Assembly (NCBI RefSeq): GCF_900142025.1
Contig: NZ_FQZM01000009.1
Location: 1 to 64,000, forward strand
Reading direction: 5' to 3'
Origin: Desulfofundulus thermosubterraneus DSM 16057
Lineage (GTDB): Bacteria; Bacillota; Desulfotomaculia; Desulfotomaculales; Desulfovirgulaceae
DNA length: 64,000 nt
Under the pieces are notes generated by a model. That model had not been told where the DNA came from and made no database searches. It saw only the letters and a list, made by a program, of their open reading frames with translations. The translations under genes and the position numbers were made by a program. Shown here in pieces: positions 20,405 through 28,500 of the stretch; position 1 is the first letter of the stretch; each line of letters begins with the position of its first letter.

Positions 20405-21499
20405 ATGAAAAAGGGGGTGGTGGACTTGCCGGGTAGCGGTGGGTTCCGGCAATGGTTTCAGGTTAGCGCCCTTTATGTCGGCACGGTGATTGGAGCCGGG
20501 TTTGCGTCCGGCCAGGAGATCACGCAGTTCTTTATTATTTTTGGAGAAAAAGGGCTCTGGGGCGTCAGTTTGGCCACGCTGCTCTTTGGGGTGCTGGGGT
20601 TTTTATTAATGACTTTCACTACGGCAGTCAGGTGCAGCAGCTATGTAGAACTGCTACCGCTCTTGATGGGGCGTAAGATCGCCCGGTTGGTGGACTGGCT
20701 GAGCCTGGCCATGCTGCCGGGAGGACTGGTCGTGATGCTGGCGGGCAGCGGCGCTTTATTCAATGAACAATTCGGCCTGCCTACGGAAGCGGGAACAATG
20801 CTAGCCGCGCTGATCACGGCTCTGGTTATTTTAGGCGGGCTGGAAGGGGTACTCTTATCCAACATGATCCTTGTGCCGGTGAAAGTATGCATTATCGCCC
20901 TGGTTTGCCTCCTGGCCGTCATTCACCACGGCGGGTGGCCCGAAATTACAAAGGCAGGCCAGCCACTGACAGGCACGGACCGTCACTGGCTCTGGTCAAG
21001 CGTGCTTTACGTTTCCTATAACATGGTCGTACCGCTGGCCGTATTATCTTCCCTGGGGCGCAACGTGGAACAAAGGCCGGGGGTTTTGGGCGGGGTTACC
21101 GGAGGGATTGCCTTGGGCAGCACGGCTGTCCTGGTCACCCTGGCGGGGCTGATTTATTATCCCCAGATCACTCGCTACCAGGTGCCACTTTTATGCATTG
21201 CGGGCGGACTGGGAGAAGGCTGGCGACACGGCTTGGGGGTGTTGATCTGGCTGGCTATTATAACCACTGCTATTGCCGACGCCCATGGCTTTGCCAGCCG
21301 CCTGGCACCCGGCGGAGGTATACCCTACCGCCTGGTGGGCCTGGGGACAATTTTGCTCTCCCTTCCCCTGGCCAGGATGGATTTTACCCTGCTGGTGCAA
21401 TTACTGTATCCGCTATTTGGTTACGCCGGCCTGGTGATCATGGCCGGCCTCTTAATCGCGCCCTTCCGGTTAAAGTTGTACTTCAGGGATTGGAAATAG
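20405..21499 (+). CDS. YkvI family membrane protein (transporter-like)
   Basis: A very hydrophobic protein of about 364 residues with around ten membrane segments. The N-terminus FQVSALYVGTVIGAGFASGQEITQFFIIFG fits the YkvI family, distantly related to APC-type transporters. The substrate is unknown. ATG at 20405 has a poor ribosome binding site; TTG at 20426, behind GGGGGTGG, is a good alternative and gives LPGSGGFRQWFQVSALY. The end overlaps the region where the CvpA gene begins. Confidence 0.8.
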   Translation: MKKGVVDLPGSGGFRQWFQVSALYVGTVIGAGFASGQEITQFFIIFGEKGLWGVSLATLLFGVLGFLLMTFTTAVRCSSYVELLPLLMGRKIARLVDWLSLAMLPGGLVVMLAGSGALFNEQFGLPTEAGTMLAALITALVILGGLEGVLLSNMILVPVKVCIIALVCLLAVIHHGGWPEITKAGQPLTGTDRHWLWSSVLYVSYNMVVPLAVLSSLGRNVEQRPGVLGGVTGGIALGSTAVLVTLAGLIYYPQITRYQVPLLCIAGGLGEGWRHGLGVLIWLAIITTAIADAHGFASRLAPGGGIPYRLVGLGTILLSLPLARMDFTLLVQLLYPLFGYAGLVIMAGLLIAPFRLKLYFRDWK

Positions 21500-21567
21500 G
21501 AAGGAATCGGGCCACTGATGCGAGAAAAGAGAAGGAAAAGAAAACAAAGAAAGGGCGGTATGGGTGG

Positions 21568-22182
21568 GTGAACTGGCTAGATTTAGTCCTGCTATGGATA
21601 ATTGCCTGGTCAACATGGCGAGGTATGCAAACCGGGTTGGTGGCCGGCCTTGCCCGGCTGTGTGGCCTGCTGGTTGGCCTGGTTCTGGCCAGGGAATTTC
21701 AAGCTCCTCTGGCGGCATACATCAGCCGGCAATGGCCCCTGGAGCAATGGCTTAATTCCTGGATTGCCTCCCCTGCCATTGGCTTGGCTCCCGGTTCCCT
21801 GACGGGATGGAACCGGTATCTGGCCCAGGGCCTGCTCGAAGTACTGTCATTTGTGGTCATTCTGCTGGTGGCGGCTCGCCTGATCGGATGGCTGGGGCAA
21901 ATATTGGCCGGGGCAGCCAGGTTCAGCTTGCTCGGTCCTGTGGACCGGGCAGGCGGACTAGTTCTGGGTATTGTCCGGGGGGTATTGGCAGCAGGCGTAT
22001 TATTAGCTGTGATCCTTGCCTTGAAAAATGCGGCCGGAACCTGGCTTCCCGGCGAACCCATACCCTGGCTTGCCCGGGCAGTGGAGGGTTCCCGCCTGAT
22101 CCAATGGCTAGATCCGATTGTTGAAGAGTTGCAACAGCTCGTCCCTCTTCTGGTAAGTCGCTATACTAAAAACGGCACATGA
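21568..22182 (+). CDS. CvpA family membrane protein
   Basis: About 204 residues with four predicted membrane helices. The start NWLDLVLLWIIAWSTWRGMQTGLVAGLARLCGLLVGLVLA is typical for CvpA, and the C-terminal half has RAGGLVLGIVRGVLAAGVLLAVI. CvpA was named for colicin V production in E. coli; its biochemical role is unknown. The frame is open far upstream, but GTG at 21568 gives the family N-terminus; the ribosome binding site is weak. It is 68 bp from the preceding membrane protein gene. Confidence 0.8.
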   Translation: MNWLDLVLLWIIAWSTWRGMQTGLVAGLARLCGLLVGLVLAREFQAPLAAYISRQWPLEQWLNSWIASPAIGLAPGSLTGWNRYLAQGLLEVLSFVVILLVAARLIGWLGQILAGAARFSLLGPVDRAGGLVLGIVRGVLAAGVLLAVILALKNAAGTWLPGEPIPWLARAVEGSRLIQWLDPIVEELQQLVPLLVSRYTKNGT

Positions 22183-22249
22183 AATGCTAAACTACCGTCA
22201 GCGGGGAAATAATACCCTCGGTAATTACATCAACAGGGGGAGTGGAAAA

Positions 22250-23644
22250 ATGACCCAAAACATGGGGAATCAATCCGGCACCACGCCGGTTTGGGCAAAG
22301 CTGAATGGCCCGGAACAGGAGGCAGTGATGAACCTGGCGGAAGAGTATCGGCAGTTCATCTCCGCGGCCAAGACGGAACGGGAAACCATAGACCTGGCAG
22401 TTGCAACCGCCGGGGATAAGGGATTTGTTCTGCTGGAACAAAGGAGCGTCCTAGAACCGGGGGATCGGGTCTTTGCCACCTGGCGGGGCAAGTGCATGGC
22501 CATGGCTGTAATAGGTAGCGAACCCGTGGAAAAGGGTGTGAACGTTGTGGCTTCCCACGTGGACAGCCCCCGCCTGGATTTAAAACCCCGGCCGCTTTAC
22601 GAGGAGGCGGACCTGGCCCTGTTCAAAACCCACTATTATGGAGGAATAAAAAAATACCACTGGGTTGGTATTCCCCTGGCGCTGCACGGGGTAGCGGTAA
22701 AGGAAGACGGGCAACTGGTTAAAGTGGTCATCGGGGAAAAGGAAACAGACCCCGTCTTCACCATAGCCGACCTGCTTCCCCACTTGGCCAGGGAGCAAAT
22801 GGAGAAGAAAATGAACGAAGGGATCAGCGGCGAGGGGTTGAGCCTTCTGGTAGGAGGTTTCCCGGTAGACGACGGGGAAGTGAAGGAAAAAATTAAACAT
22901 ACTGTGCTCGATTATCTGAACCGGGAGTTCGGGTTACAGGAGGAAGATCTTATCAGCGCTGAAATTGAGGCCGTACCGGCCTGGCCGGCCCGGGACGTTG
23001 GTCTGGACGGAAGCATGATTGGGGCCTACGGACAAGATGACCGGGTGAGCGTATTTACCACCTTGAAGGCCATAGTGGACTTGCCTGCCCCGTCGAAGAC
23101 GGCGGTGGCCCTTTTCGTAGATAAAGAGGAAATCGGCAGTGTGGGTAACACCGGGATGTACTCGGCCTTTTTTACCAATTTTGTAGCCGAGCTGACTGCC
23201 CGGATCGTTCCACGGTACAGCGAACTGGTTCTGCGGCGGATCCTGGCCAACTCCCGGGCCCTTTCAGCCGATGTGAATGCCGGGCTTGACCCCAATTACC
23301 CCGAGGTGATGGATAAGCTGAATACCGCCCGGCTGGGGCACGGGCTGGTTTTGACCAAATACACGGGCTCCGGGGGTAAAAAGGGGGCCAGCGACGCCCA
23401 CGCGGAGTTCATGAGCCTGGTGCGCCGGCTGTTTAACCGCCACGGTGTGGCCTGGCAGAGCGGGCTTTTAGGCAAAGTAGATCAAGGGGGTGGCGGCACC
23501 ATTGCCTACCTGCTGGCCCTACACGGCATGGATGTGGTGGACTGCGGGGTTCCCCTTTTGGGTATGCATTCACCCTTTGAGGTGGCCCACAAGGTGGACA
23601 TATACATGGCGTACCGGGGATACCGGGCCTTTTATGAGGGCTAG
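22250..23644 (+). CDS. M18 family aminopeptidase
   Basis: Zinc metallo-aminopeptidase of about 464 residues, acting on N-terminal residues of peptides in the cytoplasm. Metal and catalytic motifs are seen: ASHVDSPRLDLKPRPLYE (metal His), DDRVSVF, VDKEEIGSVGNTGMYSAF (catalytic Glu pair), SADVNAGLDPNY and the C-terminal GMHSPFEVAHKVDIYMAYRGYRAFY. ATG at 22250 follows GGGGGAG and is preferred to the upstream ATG at 22184. mscS starts 18 bp downstream. Confidence 0.93.
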   Translation: MTQNMGNQSGTTPVWAKLNGPEQEAVMNLAEEYRQFISAAKTERETIDLAVATAGDKGFVLLEQRSVLEPGDRVFATWRGKCMAMAVIGSEPVEKGVNVVASHVDSPRLDLKPRPLYEEADLALFKTHYYGGIKKYHWVGIPLALHGVAVKEDGQLVKVVIGEKETDPVFTIADLLPHLAREQMEKKMNEGISGEGLSLLVGGFPVDDGEVKEKIKHTVLDYLNREFGLQEEDLISAEIEAVPAWPARDVGLDGSMIGAYGQDDRVSVFTTLKAIVDLPAPSKTAVALFVDKEEIGSVGNTGMYSAFFTNFVAELTARIVPRYSELVLRRILANSRALSADVNAGLDPNYPEVMDKLNTARLGHGLVLTKYTGSGGKKGASDAHAEFMSLVRRLFNRHGVAWQSGLLGKVDQGGGGTIAYLLALHGMDVVDCGVPLLGMHSPFEVAHKVDIYMAYRGYRAFYEG

Positions 23645-23662
23645 AGGCGGAGGGTTGAACTG

Positions 23663-24556
23663 ATGGAGGGCATTTGGGGATCAGCGTTGATTCAGGTGGC
23701 CGTGGCCCAGCTGATGGCCGTAGATTGGAGCAAAGTTTTCGGTACGGGGATTAAAATTCTGCTCATCCTCGTGCTGGCTTTCATAATCATGCGCCTGGGC
23801 GACGCGGCGGTAGAACGTTTTTTCAACAACTGGAACAAGCTTGGCCCGGTTGACAGCAGGCGGGCACAGACTCTGCGCACCCTGCTGAGAAGCGGCCTTC
23901 ATTACACCGTCTACTTTATCGCCATGGTTACCATTTTGAACCTCTTCGGGGTGCGGGTAGAAGCCATCCTGGCCGGGGCCGGCGTGGTGGGCCTGGCCGT
24001 CGGCTTTGGCGCCCAGAACCTGGTCCGGGACGTGATTACCGGGTTTTTTATTCTGCTGGAGGACCAGTTTGCCGTGGGCGATTACATTACCGCAGCCGGG
24101 GTAAGCGGTACTGTAGAAGAGATGGGATTGCGGGTGACCCGCCTGCGGGATTTCGGTGGGGAACTACACATCATCCCCAACGGCCAAATTACCCAGGTCA
24201 CCAATCACAGCCGGGGCAACATGCGGGCGCTGGTAGAAGTAGGTGTGGCCTACGAGGAAAACCTGGACCGGGCTATTGACGTCCTGCAAAAGGTCTGTGA
24301 GCAGGCCGCACGGGATATGGCTGACATCATTGCCGAAGGGCCCCACGTTCTAGGGGTGGTAAACTTCGGTCAATCAGATGTGGTAATCAGGATCATTGCC
24401 TACACCAAACCCATGCAGCAGTGGTATGTGGAGCGGGAGCTGAGGCGCCGGATCAAAGAAACCTTTGACCGGGAAGGCATCGAAATACCTTATCCCAGGC
24501 GGGTGGTGATGACCATGAGCGGGGGTGCAAGGAGTGATCAGGTTTCAGGTTGGTGA
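23663..24556 (+). CDS. Small-conductance mechanosensitive channel (MscS family)
   Basis: 297 residues. Two or three N-terminal membrane helices (FGTGIKILLILVLAFIIMRLG; YTVYFIAMVTILNLFGVRV) lead to the pore helix AILAGAGVVGLAVGFGAQNLVRDVITGFFILLEDQFAVGDYI, the MscS signature with small residues packing the pore. A beta domain (GTVEEMGLRVTRLRDFGGELHIIPNGQI) and a C-terminal alpha/beta domain follow. It should release solutes under hypo-osmotic stress. It overlaps the DUF951 gene by 32 bp. Confidence 0.92.
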   Translation: MEGIWGSALIQVAVAQLMAVDWSKVFGTGIKILLILVLAFIIMRLGDAAVERFFNNWNKLGPVDSRRAQTLRTLLRSGLHYTVYFIAMVTILNLFGVRVEAILAGAGVVGLAVGFGAQNLVRDVITGFFILLEDQFAVGDYITAAGVSGTVEEMGLRVTRLRDFGGELHIIPNGQITQVTNHSRGNMRALVEVGVAYEENLDRAIDVLQKVCEQAARDMADIIAEGPHVLGVVNFGQSDVVIRIIAYTKPMQQWYVERELRRRIKETFDREGIEIPYPRRVVMTMSGGARSDQVSGW

Positions 24557-24743
24557 TGTGGTGAGAACGCGCAAGCCCCACCCCTGCGGGGGTGATCAAT
24601 GGGAAGTAATGCGCACCGGGATCGATTTTCGCATCAGGTGCCTCACCTGCGGGCGGGTGGTCATGATCCCCCGGCCGAAGTTCGAAAAAAGCGTGCGGGC
24701 AATTGTGCGCCCGGGCCGGGATGATAATCAAACAGACAAATGA
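24525..24743 (+). CDS. DUF951 domain protein
   Basis: 72 residues; fits DUF951 along its length: FQVGDVVRTRKPHPCGGDQWEVMRTGIDFRIRCLTCGRVVMIPRPKFEKSV. Three cysteines, one pair as CLTC, suggest metal or nucleic-acid binding; the function is unknown. The gene follows mscS in many clostridia and then the rpsF operon. GTG at 24525 or GTG at 24534 could be the start. Confidence 0.87.
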   Translation: MQGVIRFQVGDVVRTRKPHPCGGDQWEVMRTGIDFRIRCLTCGRVVMIPRPKFEKSVRAIVRPGRDDNQTDK

Positions 24744-24762
24744 TGGGTTTAATATAAAATGA

Positions 24763-24957
24763 CCGCCGTTTTGCACGAAGCGAGCGACCTTGAGCTGAGC
24801 AGGTGCCAAACTTAGCGAGACCGAGGGTGGAGACGGGGCCGAGGGCATGGATGCCGGGAATGGAGGTTGGAAAAAATTTGCCGGGAACCCCGCCGGAGCC
24901 CGAGGTCGAGCGCTAGTTTGGCCTGCGAGGCGAACGGAGCGAGCGCGTGCAAACGGC
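24763..24957. repeat. Nested inverted-repeat element upstream of rpsF
   Basis: In a 394-bp gap without a gene, outer ends GCCGTTTTGCACG (24765-24777) and CGTGCAAACGGC (24946-24957) are inverse but for one T. Nested inside, GCCAAACTTAGCG (24805-24817) and CGCTAGTTTGGC (24911-24922) are inverse but for one base. The interior is purine-rich with GAGCGAG-like repeats on both sides. It looks like a miniature mobile element or a large structured RNA; I recognise no family. Confidence 0.55.
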
Positions 24958-25023
24958 AGGCAAGTATTTTTTCAGGGCAGAGTCACCTACTGGATCTTGA
25001 CACGGACGAATAGCAGCAGGTTG

Positions 25024-25052
25024 TTGCCATTTGGACATTATTATGCTATAAT
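25024..25052 (+). promoter_or_regulatory. Sigma-A promoter of rpsF-ssb-rpsR
   Basis: TTGCCA (25024-25029) and TATAAT (25047-25052) with a 17-bp spacer, about 86 bp before the rpsF start. Confidence 0.75.
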
Positions 25053-25082
25053 CTGGAGGTCAAATTTTTAACGTTATCCGCC

Positions 25083-25114
25083 CTGCTCTACCCCCAGGAG
25101 GGTAGGGCCAGCAG
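25083..25114 (+). promoter_or_regulatory. rpsF leader hairpin
   Basis: CTGCT and CTACCC (25083-25093) pair with GGGTAG and AGCAG (25100-25105, 25110-25114), leaving a one-sided GGCC bulge. It lies in the 5' leader between the promoter and the rpsF ribosome binding site. rpsF leaders in many bacteria carry a bulged hairpin bound by the S6:S18 pair; the position and form fit that role, but the exact motif is not verified. Confidence 0.45.
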
Positions 25115-25137
25115 TCCAAAGGGAGGAGGTGTGTTCA

Positions 25138-25425
25138 GTGCGCAGCTATGAATGTGTTTTCATTCTGCGCCCGGATCTTGACGATGAAAGGGCCGGCGAG
25201 GTGGCGGAAAAGTTCAAATCCCTCGTGGAAAACCACGGCGGGGAAGTCACCAAGCTGGAAAAATGGGGCAAACGTCGCCTGGCCTACGAAATTGCCCATA
25301 CCCGGGAAGGCCTGTACATGATCATGCATTTCAATGCCGCTCCGGAAGTAGCCCAGGAACTGGACCGGGTGCTCAAGATCACGGAAGACGTGCTGCGTCA
25401 CATCATTGTGCGCCAAGCGGCTTAA
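25138..25425 (+). CDS. rpsF: 30S ribosomal protein S6
   Basis: 95 residues; small-subunit protein that pairs with S18. The family pattern is [36 protein letters not shown], then [27 protein letters not shown] at 25138 follows GGAGGAGG at a good distance; the earlier GTG at 25129 sits within the ribosome binding region. First gene of the rpsF-ssb-rpsR operon. Confidence 0.96.
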   Translation: MRSYECVFILRPDLDDERAGEVAEKFKSLVENHGGEVTKLEKWGKRRLAYEIAHTREGLYMIMHFNAAPEVAQELDRVLKITEDVLRHIIVRQAA

Positions 25426-25511
25426 AAAGAAAAAAATCTCCCGACAAACCGACCGGTTATGAAAGCCGGCCTGCCCTGCCGGGGAGAGATTAAACCCGAG
25501 GCGGTGGAAAG

Positions 25512-25931
25512 ATGCTCAATAAGATCATTCTAATCGGGCGCCTGGTTAAGGAACCCGAACTGCGGTACACGCCCAACGGTGCGGCGGTGGCCAGATTTAC
25601 CTTAGCGGTGGACCGTCCCTTTGCCAACCGGCAGGGGGAGCGGGAGACTGATTTTATTGACATCGTGGTCTGGCAGAAGCAGGCGGAAGTTTGTGCTCAA
25701 TACCTGGGCAAAGGTCGGCTGGTGGCCGTAGAAGGCCGCCTGCAGATCCGCTCCTACGACGACAGCCAGGGGATACGGCGCAAGGCGGCCGAAGTAGTGG
25801 CCGAACAGGTGCGCTTCCTGGACCGGCCCCGGGAGGGTCAGGCTGCTGCGGGTGCCGGGGGCCATGATTTTGGTTTGGCTGATAGCGGATACAGTGAGGT
25901 TAATTTCAGCGAGGACGACATACCCTTCTAG
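25512..25931 (+). CDS. ssb: Single-stranded DNA-binding protein
   Basis: 139 residues. An OB-fold covers 1-105 (MLNKIILIGRLVKEPELRYTPNGAAVARFTLAVDR; TDFIDIVVWQKQAEVCAQYLGKGRLVAVEGRLQIRSYDD), a short Gly/Ala linker follows, and the acidic tip is EDDIPF, the site that recruits partner proteins. It lies between rpsF and rpsR as in most Firmicutes. A hairpin (ATCTCCC/GGGGAGAT) lies in the 86-bp gap before it. Confidence 0.96.
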   Translation: MLNKIILIGRLVKEPELRYTPNGAAVARFTLAVDRPFANRQGERETDFIDIVVWQKQAEVCAQYLGKGRLVAVEGRLQIRSYDDSQGIRRKAAEVVAEQVRFLDRPREGQAAAGAGGHDFGLADSGYSEVNFSEDDIPF

Positions 25932-26033
25932 CTACTACCTGAACACCTGGGGAATGGTTGTTCCGTAAGGGGGGACGGTCGAGCCCCCAGGTTTAGGAAT
26001 AAATATATTGCCATGCGGTAAGGGGTGACTCAA

Positions 26034-26267
26034 TTGGCCAAAAGGGAAAGGGGACGCCGGGGCAAGAAACGAATCTGCAACTTCTGTGTAGATAAAATAG
26101 ACATTATCGATTATAAAGACGTACCCCGGCTGAAAAAATACATTACCGAGCGGGGTAAGATTTTACCACGGCGCATATCCGGAAACTGCGCCCGGCACCA
26201 GCGGATGCTGACCGTGGCCATTAAAAGGGCGCGGAACATAGCCCTCCTGCCATTTACAGCCGAGTAA
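26034..26267 (+). CDS. rpsR: 30S ribosomal protein S18
   Basis: 77 residues, basic, with N-terminal [17 protein letters not shown] and the family core [47 protein letters not shown]. Three cysteines suggest the zinc-type form. TTG at 26034 follows AAGGGGTG; the GTG at 26025 belongs to that ribosome binding site. A terminator follows. Confidence 0.96.
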   Translation: MAKRERGRRGKKRICNFCVDKIDIIDYKDVPRLKKYITERGKILPRRISGNCARHQRMLTVAIKRARNIALLPFTAE

Positions 26268-26273
26268 AACACG

Positions 26274-26306
26274 AAGGGGAACTTGCCGGTTCCCCTTAAT
26301 TTTTTT
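26274..26306 (+). terminator. Intrinsic terminator after rpsR
   Basis: AAGGGGAAC (26274-26282) pairs with GTTCCCCTT (26289-26297), followed by AATTTTTTT. It ends the ribosomal protein/ssb operon. Confidence 0.9.
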
Positions 26307-26482
26307 ACACCATCATTTTGTTCTGCCGTCAGGGTTTGGTTCCTCGGTTATCAAAGGATCCCTGTCTTAAAATTCCCTACCAGCGGGGCCATCAAATAAC
26401 AAGCCCGGAGTGATTGAAGGGGGCAGGAAAACCAGGGCCGTCTCGCGAAATATGTTCAGGATCATGTGAAGGGGGGCAGTCC

Positions 26483-26806
26483 ATGTTCGGACCCCGTCAC
26501 CATCAGGATACGGATATTGCCAAAAACATACGGGTAATTGAGTGGTTGAAGGCGGATTTGCTGGCTTCTCTATCTGCTTTGTTTAAAGCCATGCTGCGGG
26601 GCAATGAAGAACGGCTCATGGATGCCTTTAGCAGCATTATTATTACCTGTTACGTACTGGGGCGGCGGCTGGGGATTAGCTTTACCCGGATGGAACTCAA
26701 GCTGGAGTCCAAACTGCGCCAGGGTATCGAAGAAGGACACGAAATGGAACGGTGGTACGGAGATCTATCCGCCCTGCTGGCCCACCTGGTGGAAAAAAAG
26801 AGGTGA
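26483..26806 (+). CDS. MazG-like family protein
   Basis: 107 residues from ATG 26483 (behind AAGGGGGG), all-helical: FGPRHHQDTDIAKNIRVIEWLKADLLASLSALFKAMLRGNEERLMDAFSSIIITCYVLGRRLGI. It fits the short MazG-like family of clostridia, distantly related to MazG pyrophosphohydrolases, but the full EExxE metal motif is not evident, so hydrolase activity is doubtful. An upstream in-frame ATG at 26414 has no ribosome binding site. yybS begins 4 bp later. Confidence 0.7.
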   Translation: MFGPRHHQDTDIAKNIRVIEWLKADLLASLSALFKAMLRGNEERLMDAFSSIIITCYVLGRRLGISFTRMELKLESKLRQGIEEGHEMERWYGDLSALLAHLVEKKR

Positions 26807-26810
26807 TCCC

Positions 26811-27794
26811 TTGGGTTCCCGGTTGCACCATGATGCCCTGGTGGAGGGGGCGATTTTTGCCGGCCTGACGGTGGTCATCGCCCTCCCCGGTTTATTTATA
26901 CCACCACTGTTTCTTTTGAGCAATCTCATCACCCCCTTGCCCCTGGCCCTGCTTGTACGGAGACGGGACCTCAAAACCGGTGCCCTGGCCTTGGTGGTGG
27001 CGGCGGCGCTTTTATACGTGCTTTACGGGCGGCCGGTCACCGTGCTGATAATGGTTATCCAGCTGGGCCCGCTGGGCCTTTTACTGGGGCTGCTTTTTAA
27101 AAACCATGTACGGGCCGGGCTTGCGGTAGCTACAGCCGCCGTGGTGGCGGCCGGATTGAGCCTGGTCACCCTGGTTCTGGGTTTTTGTATTACCGGCATC
27201 AATCCCCTGGCCATCGGACCCCAGATGCAACAGGGCGCAGAACATCTCCTCGAGTGGTACCGCCAGCACGGCTTTATCGAGCCGGGAATGGAAGAGGAGC
27301 TGCGCCGCCTGCTCCTGGAAATGATGCAATTGGCCGTTCTTTTACTACCGGCCAACCTGGTCATCTGGTCACTGGTTTCCACTTTCATCACCTATTACCT
27401 GGGGCAGGTGGTTTTCCGGCGCCTGGGATACGTGATCGCGCCCCTGCCTCCATTCAGGCAATGGCAATTTCCCTGGTATCTTGTGTGGATCTTGATCCTG
27501 GGGCTGGCCTTTTTCATGGGGGGTGATGCTCTGGAGAAGCAAGTTCTTTCCGCTATCGGAAAGAACCTTTTATACACCGGGGCCTTTCTTTACCTGGTTC
27601 TGGGGTTGGCTGTGGTCAGCTTTTATTTTGCCCGCTGGCAGCTCTCCAGGGCGGTAAAAATCCTGCTGACCGTGGCTTTGCTGCTGTACTGGCCCTTTGC
27701 AGTCCTCATGCTGATTACCCTGGGTCTACTGGATTCCCTTGTAAATATCAGGCACTCGGCGCATCACCGCGAAAAGGGAGGCGATGATAAGTGA
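26811..27794 (+). CDS. yybS: YybS family membrane protein (DUF2232)
   Basis: About 327 residues with eight or so membrane helices, including GAIFAGLTVVIALPGLFIPPLFLLSNLITPLPLALLVRRRDL at the N-terminus. It fits DUF2232/YybS, found next to rplI in Firmicutes; the fold resembles ECF-type transporter S components and the role is unknown. TTG at 26811 follows AGAGGTGA, and the longer open frame upstream overlaps the MazG-like gene. Its stop overlaps the rplI start (GTGA). Confidence 0.85.
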   Translation: MGSRLHHDALVEGAIFAGLTVVIALPGLFIPPLFLLSNLITPLPLALLVRRRDLKTGALALVVAAALLYVLYGRPVTVLIMVIQLGPLGLLLGLLFKNHVRAGLAVATAAVVAAGLSLVTLVLGFCITGINPLAIGPQMQQGAEHLLEWYRQHGFIEPGMEEELRRLLLEMMQLAVLLLPANLVIWSLVSTFITYYLGQVVFRRLGYVIAPLPPFRQWQFPWYLVWILILGLAFFMGGDALEKQVLSAIGKNLLYTGAFLYLVLGLAVVSFYFARWQLSRAVKILLTVALLLYWPFAVLMLITLGLLDSLVNIRHSAHHREKGGDDK

Positions 27795-28240
27795 AGGTCA
27801 TTTTACTGGAAGACGTGAAGAATCTCGGTACCAGGGGTACCGTGGTGAATGTGAGCGACGGCTACGCCAGAAATTTTCTCATACCCCGGCGTCTTGCGGT
27901 AGAGGCCTCTCCGGGGAGAATGAAGGAGCTGGCCCAGCAAAAGGCCGCCGAGGCAAAGAAGCGGGAAGAGGCCGAAGCCCGAGCCAGGGACCTGGCCGCC
28001 CGGCTGGACGGGCTAACGGTGGAGATTAAGGCCAGGGTCGGCGAGGGCGGCCGGTTGTTTGGCGCGGTAAGCAGCAAGGACATCGCCGAGGCCCTGGAAC
28101 GGCAGCACCAGATTGCCGTAGACAAGAAAAAGATCCTGCTCAAGGAACCCATCAAACAGCTGGGTGAACAAACCCTGGTGGTTAAACTTCACCCCAACGT
28201 ACAGGCACAGGTCAAGGTAGCAGTGGTTCCCGCAGAATAA
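27791..28240 (+). CDS. rplI: 50S ribosomal protein L9
   Basis: 149 residues. The N-terminal RNA-binding domain is MKVILLEDVKNLGTRGTVVNVSDGYARNFLIPRRLAVEAS; a long Lys/Glu/Ala connecting helix follows and the C-terminal domain has VGEGGRLFGAVSSKDIAEAL. GTG at 27791 behind GGAGG, overlapping yybS by 4 bp, so the two are translationally coupled. Confidence 0.96.
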   Translation: MKVILLEDVKNLGTRGTVVNVSDGYARNFLIPRRLAVEASPGRMKELAQQKAAEAKKREEAEARARDLAARLDGLTVEIKARVGEGGRLFGAVSSKDIAEALERQHQIAVDKKKILLKEPIKQLGEQTLVVKLHPNVQAQVKVAVVPAE

Positions 28241-28244
28241 TGGC

Positions 28245-28457
28245 AAATATTTCAGTAAAACCGTTATGAGGAGGATGCGGCGCTGTCCGGAGCGAACGAC
28301 TTGCGAAACGCCGGTAACAGCACCCGGTGAACCCAGCACTCACCGGCAAAGATGCTCATTCCAAGGCAAATGCAAAAGGGAGTAGAAAATTTGACCTCCG
28401 CCGTATAGCTTATTCAGTGAGTGCTGGGCCGCATCCAACCGGGTTCACTGAATATTT
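28245..28457. repeat. Palindrome-ended intergenic element, family A/B copy 2
   Basis: Between rplI and lonC, the ends AAATATTTCAGT (28245-28256) and ACTGAATATTT (28447-28457) are inverse but for one base. The similarity continues inward over about 35 bp to GGATGCGGC on the left and its inverse GCCGCATCC on the right. The interior has ACCCAGCACTCACCGG (28331-28346) and its near inverse CAGTGAGTGCTGGGCCG (28415-28431). That 17-base core is identical to one in the element after parB. No ORF is present. Confidence 0.6.
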
Positions 28458-28500
28458 ACGAATAATGCAGCAAGGCACGTAGAAAGGAGAAACCGGGGCA

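Noticed and set aside
21193..21567. Long N-terminal extension of the CvpA protein
   Set aside because: It would overlap the YkvI-like gene for about 300 bp and lacks hydrophobic or family features; GTG at 21568 gives the family N-terminus.
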